A DNA stretch of 64,000 nucleotides from NCBI GenBank assembly GCA_033980235.1, contig CM067069.1:33777041-33841040 (forward strand), read 5' to 3'. The stretch comes from Diadema setosum. Lineage: Eukaryota > Echinodermata > Echinoidea > Diadematoida > Diadematidae. The notes under the pieces are model-generated. The model was not told the DNA's origin. It saw only the letters and a program-made list of their open reading frames with translations, and ran no database searches. Shown one piece after another: positions 14,101 through 26,600 of the stretch (the stretch's first letter is position 1; every line of letters starts with the position of its first letter). Both the position numbers and the translations under genes were made by a program.

Positions 14101-17100
14101 ATACACGTCATCTACGGTTACTGTCCATGTTTACTCTGGAACAATGTGCGAAAACTATGAAAATTAGATTACAAATCACATCCAACCTGCCAAAACAATT
14201 GCTTTCTCTCGTAAAGTACGCGCATTTTGCAAACGAAATTACTTGAGCGACAATTTCCCAATGTACACTACAACTGCACATGCATTTTTCTTGATTTATT
14301 TAAAGAGAAGTACTATCTTCTGCGCATGTACTTTTTAGAGTTCTCAAAGCGTCGTCTTGATTTTACCCAGGCTGGCTGTCGGCGGTGATGATAAGATCAA
14401 AGCAGGAAAGCATGCTTAAAATGCTTTTGTGCTACTTTTGACAGAAAAGGGTGCATGAATTGATTAACGAGCGATGAACGTCCATGTATAGTAGGTCCAT
14501 GGTTCTATGTTTGTCTCTCAGGCCAATAGACCAGTTTGTAATTCCACTTTGCGCATGAGCAGAAAAAGGTCATTTGCACCAACAGGCATTTTGGTTTGTA
14601 GATTCACCGAGATAAGCATCTGTGATGCGATGATTATTCATGTGATCCTTATCTAAATGGTGCTTACAGTACCAGCACATCCTCTTGACAGCAAGAATGG
14701 TATTTCGCAATATAAAAGGAAATAGGCCATTAATGCGTTCAGTACAAAGCAATGAAATGAATGCCTGCTAAATTGTCGACTGATGGAGTATTCTGACCAC
14801 CTGATCTAAACGCAAGTTTATTCTCTGTTTGAACATGAATTCCATAAATAGTTACATCGGGCAAGCTTGTTCCCAGGCTCCCATCCATGCATGCTACATG
14901 TGCGCCTACTGGCTGGCATGCATGGGTGTCAAGTTTCTAGAACTCTATCTACTCATTGTTTTTTTTTCCCTTCTTCTTTCTTCTTTTGAACATTTTGCAT
15001 CCCCTCAAAAGAGAGACACATGCAGGGAGGTGTAAACATATTGGCTGCTTGCAAGTGACTTATTTTGTTTGTTTTGCAGTGTTTTTTTTTTTTCTCCCAC
15101 AGCGGTAATTTATTGGATAGGGGTCAGGGTGGGGAAAGATCACGGAGTACGCAATGAGAGGGGCCAGGGAGAGGGAAGATGAAATAAAAAAATTAGAAGC
15201 ATTCTGATACGAAATGCATATGTATGTACTGTATGAATATTAGTTATAAAAAAAAAAAAAAACAGAATCTTGAGTCTCAGCATTAACCCGTTGAAGACGG
15301 GCTGATTCTGACTACAACACGCATTTCACATAGACACCTGTCCCTGTATACTCAGGACTCGTCCTCAATGGGTTAAAGAGGCTCTGTGATTGGCTAGTCT
15401 TTATTTCTCAAGGTCCAGTTTTAAGAGTATTGTCTACGCGACGGGTCGCGGAAAAAGCGCTAAAAATCGAGAAATACGCCGTTTTCTTGCGGGATATTTT
15501 GATTATAGCAAGCCGAGAGTGTGATGATATCAAAGGTCGTATGAGTGTACGATCTTTGATTGTATCCGCAAAAGCGCAAAAGAAAAACAAAATTTACGTA
15601 CCCCCTAGGCAATTACCCCTATGATTAGTGTCTACGGGAATTATTCAATGCAAGGGTTGAATGCAAATGTCTACTGCACCAGTATTCGGCCACCAACGAG
15701 CGCCGCAACGTCCCCGGTGCAATTTTGCACCAACAGTGTAGAGCGCGATGCATTTTCAACGGCCTTGCACACGCATTGACATTGAGCACGCATATCGTGC
15801 AGTGTGACTGCGTCCGAGCAAAATGCTCCTCCAACGAAAAAAACAATCAATGTTAATTTGAAAAATCATCAAAATACGGGCCAGTTTGTGATGACGGAGA
15901 ACGAACTTTCATAAATCTAGAAGGACATAGTCCCTCAAATAGGCCTAAACGTGAATTTCGGAATTCTTACGAACATTTGAGCAGCGAAGTCAGATCGTTG
16001 GGGAGTTCATGTTTTCGTATGGTAGCGGAAAATCGCAAAGTGAGAAACGGGAAATGTTCGGAGTGGTCACTATACCATGGGGTCAAAACTTCAAGGTCAC
16101 ACAGAATTTGCAAGGGTCAACCGATTATCACCAAAATCTAATCGATTCTTTCCTGTCATTATCCAAACATTCCCTGAACATTTCGTGCAAATCCGTGTAC
16201 CCGTTCTCTTGTTATCTTGTACACAAACAAACATACGGAACCCTTTACATAACCCCCTGCCGATTACATCGGCGTGGGTAATAACACAATTTGTAGGAAG
16301 CTGGTGAAATAGTAAAATCTGTAGATGGCTCATTGGCTGAGTAAAACTATGTTCCACTCTGCATCTTGAACAAACGTAAACCAGGGTACCCGTGGTCATT
16401 TAAAACCAGGAAAAGTCATGGAAAAAGTAGAATATCTTGGAAAAGTCATGGAAATTTAATAAATTTGTTTATGATTTGCCTTTCAGTGATTTTTATACCC
16501 CCGCCAAACGAAGTTTGAAGGGGTTATATAGGTATCAGCGGACGGTCGGTCGGTCGGGCGGTCGGGCGGTCGGGCGGTCGGTCCGTTGCAAATCTTGCGT
16601 CGCGAACTACTTCCTCAGTTTTCAACCGATTCCCATAAAACTTGGCACAGATGTGTGCCTTGGGTTGTAGATGTGCAAGACGTATTTTTTGACAGTACCC
16701 AAAAGTACGTTGCCATGGTAACGGCATATTATAGGCAAAAATGGGTACAAATCTTGCGTCGCGAACTCCTCCCACAGTTTTTGATCAATTTTTATGAAAT
16801 TAGGTACAGATGTTCATCTGAATATGTTAATGTGCAAGACACATATTTCCGCAGTGGCAAAAAGTGCGTTGCCATGGTAACGGCATGTTATTGGTAAAAT
16901 ATAGGGCAAAATGCTTCATGGCAAAACTGCTTCATCAGTGTTCTTCCAATTCTCATGGAATTCATATTGAATGTTTGTCTTAGGATATAGGTCAGCATGA
17001 CACATTTCTTGACAGTGGCAAAAAGTATGTTGCCATGGTAACAGCTCACATATTATGAGCCAAAATGATGGAAAATTTTGTGTTGCAAACTACTTCCTCA

Positions 17101-20100
17101 GTTTTTGCCCAATTTCCATGAAACTTGGTACAGATGTGTGCCTTTGGTTGTAGATGTGCAAGACGCATTTTTCGACAGTACCCAAAAGTACGTTGCCATG
17201 GTAACGGCATATTAATGGCAGAAGATCAAGGAAAGATCTTGCGGATTTAACTACTTCCTCAGTTTTTTGACCAAAGCTTATGAAATGTGGCACACACCTT
17301 GATCTTGGTGGGAAGATGTGGAAGACATATTTTTCGGACGTGTCGGAAGCTGCGTTGCCATGGTAACGGCATATAAATGGCAGAAGATCAAGGAAAGATC
17401 TTGCGGATTGAACTACTTCCTCTGTATTCGACTGAAGCTCATGAAATGTGGCACACACATTGGTCTTGGTGGGAAGATGTGCAAGACATATTTTTTGGAC
17501 GTGTCAGAAGCTGCGTTGCCATGGTAACGGCATATTAATGGCGGAAGATCAAGGAAAGATTTGTGGATTGAACTACTTCCTCAGTTTTTGACAAAAGCTT
17601 ATGAAATGTGGCACACACAATAGTCTTGGTGGGAAGATGTGCAAGACATATTTTTCAGACGTGTCGGAAGCTGCGTTGCCATGGTAACGGCATTTAAATG
17701 GCAGAAGATCAAGGAAAGATCATTCCTTGGGTAAGACTGTCGTCACGGGGCGGGGGTATTAATCACCTAAGTGATATTTCTAGTTTTTTTTTCGATGTAG
17801 GGCAAGTCCAAGATAAGGTCCCCTCAGAAGGCAAAATTTCGTCTTTGCTGATTACATTTTTGACATGTTTGGTATCATTTTGAAGCTTATGAGTTGAAGT
17901 TTTGATATCCAGGGAGGAAAATATGATATCATGTAAATTTATGCCAATTTCAAGGGCTTCATTTGCATACCGGTAAATGTGAAATACAGTGTTACGTATG
18001 GGACATTTATAAAAATTCATATTTATTCAAAGGAAAGCAAATTATATTTAATTAATATGTGGACATAAGAAGTTCATCAAATAGTTCAACTTGGTATGAA
18101 AATGTAGGGATTATGCAAATGATTATGCAAATTAGCTCGTGTCCTATCATGAGATGTCCCATACGTAACAAATGGAGGTCATTTTTTTAGGTTTTTTCTG
18201 AAATTTCAAGGGTTATTTGAATGCCCTTTTGGGAAGTTCTAATTCATTGTTTATAGAAGCTAAATACCACAGAAAGAAGAAAAAATAGTAAAAGAAATAT
18301 CTTTTATTAGGCAATTAAATAACGTTACGTATGGGACAAATGCGTTACGTATGGGACATCCTCATACATATTGCATGTGAATGCATGTAGCTAGCTGGGA
18401 AGGTCTCTCAGTACACAAATCGTCAATCATCCTGCAGAAAGCATCCCAACTTTGCAGCTACTTTTGAGTTATAGACACTTGAAACAATACATGTACTTGA
18501 CTGAACAATCTTAAGAAAGGGGGAGGGGGAGATGCCAAAATACACAATGAAAAACAGCATTAAAAGGGATTGTATAGTTTTCGTAGAAATGGGGATTCAG
18601 TTTTCAACATTTTACAAGATGATTGGAAACTACTTTTATGAATTATTAAAGAACATACAATTCTAAGACTAGAGGAATTCAACGTTTATTTGATGAAGAT
18701 CCAATTTGAAATGGCTGAGATATCAAAAACAAACAAATACAAAGTAAAATGAAGTGGTCCTAATGAAAAATGTGACCCACCTTTTATTAGAACACCACGT
18801 TTCTGGATATCTGTTATTCAGTTTTTAGTAGTAGCCACGACAAAAATCATGGGTATACATACTGAGGTGTGACTCGAATCAACAAGGTGATTACCCAGAT
18901 AGGCATCATATATCTACTCGATCACTGGGGTTCCACGCAGCAGGTATTGCATATTTATTAAAATTAATATTTCTTATGTCAAGTTGTTTTTTATTGAAAC
19001 TGAATGGCAAATTGCCCTTCATCAATGGAAGTAAACACTTTACTATTCAATTTTTAAGTAGTAACTATCCTGATAAAAATACAGGGCATGCATACTCAGG
19101 TTGGTCATAAAAATATGAAATATGATTAATATGATTATGATGATGAATATTTGGGGAATATTGATTAAAAAACTTTTGACAATCTGGATCAGTATTTGAG
19201 TAATTTCAACTGATTCTACTTCAATAATTATGCAAAATACCCATAAACATGGTTTTCCACACACTAAACGAATGGGGGACAAAGGGCATGCATACTCAGG
19301 TTGGTCATAAGAATTATGAAATATGATTGAATATGATTATGATGGTAAATATTTGGGGAATATTGTTCCCTTGACAATCTGGATCAGTATTTGACTAGTT
19401 TCAACTGATTTTGCTTCAATAATTATGCAAAATACCCATAAACATGGTTCTCCACACACTAAAACGATCGGGGGACAAAGTGTCCCATATGTAACTGTCC
19501 CATATGTAACTGTCCCATACGTAACATGTCATGTCTGTCTTTAATTAGAACCTGTAATTAGTGCTTTTCGCCTCATGACTTGAAACTTACCAGATGATAA
19601 TCTTGAGTGTTGTGACTTTCATCACAGTGAGTTACAAGTTGTAGAATGAAATACTTCCAGAGAGTTTTGAGGTTGAAAAAAATGTTCCAAAAAAACAAAA
19701 TGTTTCTGGTCCCATACGTAACGGCACATATTTTCTCTTCTAGAATATAATTGTCAAGGTCATTTTTCTCCATTTTTTACAAGATTATACTTCTAGAGAA
19801 TCAATCATCATGATAAAGTTCAATATGATCAAAGGCCATTAACACTATTTTTCAGGTCATAAAAGTCTCTGAATGTCCCATATGTAACGTGCGCGTTATC
19901 TTGGACTTGCTCTTTACCTTTTTTTTTTTAAGGAAAACTTTTCATCGAATTAATTTGTACAATAAACTCATTTGCTACAGATACATTGTAGTTTTGGTAT
20001 ACACATTGTTGCTTTACATGGACACTACTCTTCTACATTGTAATAGAGCATTTCATTTATTAAAACACAACCACTATGGAGTTTAATACTGAGTGAAAAA

Positions 20101-23100
20101 GGTTCCTGGATTCCTAAGATTTTACATGGAAGAGTCATGGAATTTTATTTTTGTAAAAGGTGCAGGAACCCTGGATAAACTGCATTGTAAATGTCTGCGA
20201 TGTACATCATCTTTAGTACCAAGCATTTTGTGCACAGAATATAATACAATGTATAATATTGTAACACAACTGGGCCATTGTGTGTCAATGCCAGGGCTCT
20301 CATGTCTTTGCATATCATTCTCTGTCTTCACCGCATTCATATGGAGCACGAAAGTACAAATAATTACACCGGTATAGCCAAGGTAATTGAGTTGCAATGA
20401 CACAAGTGCTTCACTTGCCTTTACTCTTGACAGCTTGACAAATAAATGGAGGGAAGTATACCACGAAGTCACCGTTGCCCGCAGCCCTTCACAATGTAAC
20501 CGACTTCCCTTATCCGGGGCTCGTACTGGCTCCCTACACACCGTCCTTCCCCAGACGTGGCTAGAACGCAACTGCCCCTTACTCAGTACACATACAGACT
20601 GTTGAGTTTCAAACAAGAGTCAATGAATCAATCACACCAACATACACTGTAATATCGTTGCATTTACGGAGAGAACATTTATTGGCGTCTTGACTTCAGG
20701 TGGACCAAATTCAGACTGACTCCCAAACAGGAGTTTTAGCTTGGCATCATTCCCAGCCACTTATACAAACAATTAACCAGTTGGCTACTTCCATCATAGA
20801 AGAGATTAAATGAGAAACTAATACAGGTACAATTGGGCAATAGGGTGGTAATTGGAGGGAGGCATGGCTACAACAATAGGACAAAAGGACATCAAGTTGA
20901 GATTATTACAAAGGGGTGACATCAAACGTCTTAGCTACTAGGGGAGGACAAAGGATAGGTAATTGCATGGTCAGTACAGTAGATGAGAAAAGGGCTACAG
21001 TTACTGCTTTATTCTAGGCACCAACACTAAGCTTATACTTGTGTGTCTTGGTTCAATTAACACATAGGGGCTAACTAAGTTCTCCAGTTTATGACTTTAG
21101 GACAAAGGACATTCAATCTGTACAAGATATATGTGTGGGAGAATACTGATAAGAATTAGGACATTGACCCTGACTATGAAGTGCAACCAGTATACAGGAC
21201 AAGTTACTGACCTTAACAAGACTTTTATTCATAACGCGCGCATCTAAACGCACACCCGTCTGTATCCAGATACTCTTAACGTGCGTACACCATACGCACC
21301 ATCATGACTTTATACTGTACATCGTAACATCACTTTGTTACAATATATACGCACTTCCAAAATGTATTTTGACTACTGGTACATTTTGTATATAGTACGG
21401 TGACCAACAATGTCTAGTCTTTGCATGCAAGTGTAGTTTTAATGTGACAGAACAATTTTATGAGGAAGGTGGGAAGAGAAGGAGTGGAATCTTCATTATC
21501 CCATGTGTGCTCATGCTCCAAACCGACAAGGTTCAATGTTTGCACAAGTAATCACATTAATAAGTTGTAGCTTATACTTTATGCTTTTTTAACATTCACT
21601 CTATAAATGACAGCATGTCAGGATTAAATGTATAAAATTTGGATTGAAATTGAAGCTTAGGCTTTAGATTTTGTGTAATACTCAGTGGCTGCGTTTATCT
21701 AACTTGAGAGAGAGAATCACGTTTCAAAACGCGTTTGGAACGGTGTTTGCAAACGTGGTTTGAAACGCGATTCTCGGGGAGCCGCGTTTATCTAACCATT
21801 CTACAATCACGATTCGAGTGGTGTCACTGCGCAGCTGCTTTGCGCCGTTTGACCCGGGAAGTAAAGGTCAACTGCATACCACCAAACATGCCTCCTCAGT
21901 CACACACAAATAATGGGCAGAGAGCACAACCAGAAACAGCTGGGATTTGACCTTGAGATAGAAACGCATTTCAAAACGACATTGCGTTTATCTACTCACA
22001 GAACGACGATCGTGGTCTCAAACGTGTTTCAAAACGCCCTATGGAAGGCGTTTCAAAACGGCGTTTCTAAACGCGTTTGAAAACATGGTTGCGTTTATCT
22101 AACCCCTGAAAATGTCTCAGACGCGTTTAGGATTGTGATTCTGCCTTAGAATTTTTTGAAACGCAGCCAGTGTCATGTATGGACAGAGCCTGTAGCTTTA
22201 ATCGTCCACAAGATATACAGTATCTGTTCTGTGATGAACATCTCAAAAATCGCATTGCCATGTGCCCCCAATCTTTAATTGGATGGATCACCTAATTTGT
22301 CAGTCTTGACAAATTTCTAAGTCTAGCTTCTTTTTGTTTTTGCTGCCCCCCCCCCCCCCCCATGTAGAGATGGACGTCGGTTGGATTCGACCTCGTGTTA
22401 TTTCTGCGGAAAGAACTTTTCGCTTGAAAAGGTAAGTGCAACTTTCTGCTTCTTAATAGTAATCTTTAAATGTTCCTTCTGGTGCTTTGTCGTGTTTTTC
22501 TTTTAGCATGATCAAGAAAATATTAAAATGAAAGATCTATACAAACTCCTTGTGTAGTCAAGTAAAAGGCAGCCAGAATTCCAACATTGATTCCCTTGTC
22601 CAGTCAACCGGCAGGCCTCCGAAAAGATTTTATTTTCAGCGCGGTCGCGGTGACCTTCACATGACGTCTCGAACCGAAGAAAACATCCCCTTTTCAAACT
22701 GCGATATCTCCATGACTAATCAATGCTTTTCAACGATTTCTTTTGCATCTTTATGTTTAAGGACAAAATGTACTAGACATGTAAAAATAAAAATTTTCCT
22801 CACTCAGAAAAATATAGTAAATGGAGGATAAAAGTGAGATCAAAATCACAAGATCAAAAATTGAGAAAGGACTGTATATTTCAATATCATTTGCTTCTGA
22901 GCCCACTAAAATCATACATCATTCGAAGCGAAATTTATCTAGGTTTTCAGAAATACCACTATTTTTTAACCATTGCTTGTAGAAGGGTCAGGATCCAGCA
23001 AAATAGCATCCATGTACACATCCAAAAATGCTCAAAACTTGGCGAAGTCGCAGACGACCTTAGTTAGCCAATCACAACCCCGCGCTGTGACATCATTGGC

Positions 23101-23660
23101 ATGGCGATTCTGCTGAATGAACGAGGGCAACTCGAAGCACTCCAAAAACGCTAGAATCGCTTCAAATTCTGTTCATTGTTGCTTTTTTGTGTAACAATTA
23201 TCAGAATGATATTTTCTGTCTTTTTTTTTTCTTATATCACTGTCGTAAATGAGAGAAAATGACTCACGTCCACAAAAACTTACATCAGTCCCACATATTG
23301 AAAATTGTGCTGTTCAGTTGCACTACCAGGGGGCCATACCTACTGTACAGCTCGGCCTTGGTCGTGTGATCGTGTACATCACGACTTGTTGACAAGATAC
23401 AAGTGTCGCCATGTAATTGTTGTTTTGATATATCTAGTTAAAATGGGTATCTGATTCTACACAAAAATTAACAGTGGCCAAGATAAAACTTACAGGTTAT
23501 AAACCCTGTCAGACTTTTATACTTTCCCGAATTGTTTCTTATGAGTTATATGGTACCGGTATGCAGAGTCGGTGGGGGAATGGTTAGCATCTTCAGGGAA
23601 TTTACCGACACATCTGCACAAGAAACATACAACATATCAAATTCGGTAGAAGCATGCATA

Positions 23661-23696
<36 letters not shown>

Positions 23697-26600
23697 GGGT
23701 AACTATTTATCCTGTAATCGAGTTAATGACGACTACCGTAGTTGAGAAAATACTGAACAAGCATAGCTGTGCTATTCAATGTGTTGATTAAACAAGTTTT
23801 CTTCAAATTACACATGTATATAGGAACTGTATTCTGGTTATAATTATTTGTTTGTCTTGAATTTTGACAAGCTTCTTTTTTTGATAGTTGTGATTCTTTG
23901 TTATATTGCTTGTTGAATTGTTATTTATTAATAGGCTTCTAAATTTCAACCGCTGATTAGAAAAAAAAAAATCTAATGTACATGTAGATCATTTCATTGA
24001 GATTATACTTAAATAAAAATGTGTGACTGTAAATATACACAGCTTTAAATGGGCAAAATATAATCACATCCTTGTCACACTTTATACAATGTACATTTGT
24101 GAATAATAACATTTGATGGTACATGTACAGTTTATGAAGGGATAAGCCTATACCAGGTAGTGCTGGCGGTGGAGGTGGTCGAAGTCTTCAGGGAATTTAT
24201 CAACATACAAACTGATATTCTCATTCTGCATTGGAGACATGCAACACACTTTTTTCCCCAAAAGAAACATGCTCATATAAAACACAAGAAGCAAGTCCTT
24301 CCAATCATCACAAAATAACATAGAGACAGCACACATGAATCCCAACATAACTTATGTTTAATAATATATGTGAAAACAAAATCACATACATTGTGCCAAT
24401 AACTGCTTCTCTTTCAGAAAAAAAAAAATCAAATGCAAATACAATGCACCAAAATACTGTATGCACTTATCATTTTGCTTAATCATGCAACACTTAGAAA
24501 ACTCACAATTTTTCAAAATCGGTAAACTTTTGTAATGAAATCTTGATAATGTTAATTGCATTTTTAATAAGCTCAATGTGCATTGCACATGTACATATTA
24601 TATCTAACTTTACTGAAACGGACTTCCGGCTTACATTTTGTACATTTTACAGGCGTACCTGTGGGTGCCTATAGAATCTTCTCGAACATAGCAAATTATT
24701 AAAAGCAAGAATGTTTATTTTTACAATGGCTTACACAGGAAAAGTGTAACAAACACATACTTTCTTTCACTGTCTCACATTCCGTTACTGTGTCAGCATC
24801 CGTCTCCAGATGAAATATACAGTTGTACTCATACGGGATGTAAACCCCTTGAAGGGGTTGGGTGGCTGAGTTGGAAATCGGGAGGCTTTAGAAGAGGGGC
24901 CATCCTTCTTCACCGGCCACTCTTACGTTTTTTCCATTTTTGTTTGTTTGTTAGTTTGCGATTTTGTTTTAAGTTTCTTCTTTCATGCTTCCTAAAGGTT
25001 GCCTTTTCATGAACAGCCTTTGTATTTGCTGTAATGAACAAAGTAAAATTTTACACAAGTTGATGCAAGAGCAGTTGAACAATTTGGTTGCAACGTATTA
25101 TCATATGTACTGGTAAACCCGGGTATCTATCGTGCAAACAATCACAGCCCAACCTGGCAAGAATTCCACTCAAAAGGATTTTTGTTGTTGGGTACTTTTC
25201 ACGTGCTAAGTTATACAACTTCTGAGAAGAATGTCTATCAATATTCCGCACACTTGACGAAAGGCTGTTTGTACCTACATACACGTAAAAGTGCTGCATC
25301 ACCTCCACTAGTGTCAATGTCACACAGTTCAATCTTTTCCACTAAATAAGAGATTTTTTGCTCCAGGGTAACAAATACTTGTGCATCATTCCGATCCAGT
25401 TCCAGATTCTGTACCATTGAAACACCATAGATGTGAACCTTCAGCCATCTATAAAAGAAATGCAGAAAAGGAAAGAAAATAAACATCATGACTGCACTGT
25501 TAAACACTAAAGAAACTCAAGGAAAATATTTTCAAAAAAAAATGTTTCAATGAATCTATAAATGCTATACAAGCAAAGATAAAGAACAAATTTTATATTT
25601 CAGGAAAAGATTTTAATGAATTTCATAGTTTTAAATTCCAGTGCAAATGATTGGACCCCACCCCCCCCAAAAAAAACAACAAAAAAACAAAAACAAAAAC
25701 AAAAACAAAAACAGAAAAGACAGAAAGAGAGAGATAAATTCTCACAGGATTTTGCTCAATACCCGCCAACACACACACACAACAAATGTCAGAATTATTA
25801 CCCTTTTGTTTAGTGAGTATCATTCAGGAAAATGATGGGAGGGGGGGGGGGGGGGGGGGGTTGACACCCCCTTTCCCCACTGTTATGCTAATGGTACCAG
25901 CCATCTTCAAGTGCTATGGACATTAATGTTGACATGCAAAAACAAACAAAACCCTACAAAAGTATAATTATTTTATTTCATTATTTAAGGACATCTCCTT
26001 ACATTACTATAGACTTTCTTTTACATACAGTGTGCGTACAAATTGTACATAGGACATTAAAAGATGAACAACACTACTTGTGAAGATCACGGTGAAAACC
26101 CCAGGTGGAGTAGTACACTATACAGCGTTATACATATTATATCTTCATATGACAACCCAGACTACTGCAAGAATCTTCAGAACTGGAGTCTGAAGGAGGG
26201 ACTTAAATCTGCAGAAGAAAAAAAGGAGGAAAAAAAGAAAGATCAGAACATGAATTTACTTACTCAGTCATTTTGCTTGAAGGAGCTATCCCACAGTGGA
26301 GTTTCTGCATTTCTGGGAACCGACTCAGTAAGTGGAATGTGCTACATGATGAAGTTCGAAGCCAGGAACTTTCCTTGAATGTCCAGTATTTTGACTGCAA
26401 GGAATTCAGAAAGAAGATGTTAAACAATCAAAATACAATGTATGATAGATTCCAGTTACCATGGTTACTGATCTATTCTCTAATAGTTATATAAATGTAC
26501 AATGATAGCCTAAAGCTTCGAATTGACGGGTAAATATAGACACCCTAAAATTTTTTAACGCGGACATACTTGTAGTTAGCCTAATTGAAAACCAAGGTCT

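Noticed and set aside
16586..17527. Several open frames of 70-120 codons on both strands
   Set aside because: They arise from the 160-bp tandem units; the repeated peptide wording follows the DNA repeat.
17991..19888. Regularly recurring 15-mers as a CRISPR array
   Set aside because: Spacing is irregular, both orientations occur, and the genome is eukaryotic; they are internal motifs of a mobile element.
24838..24910. tRNA-like A-box TGGCTGAGTTGG
   Set aside because: No B-box at a suitable distance and no cloverleaf; probably chance.
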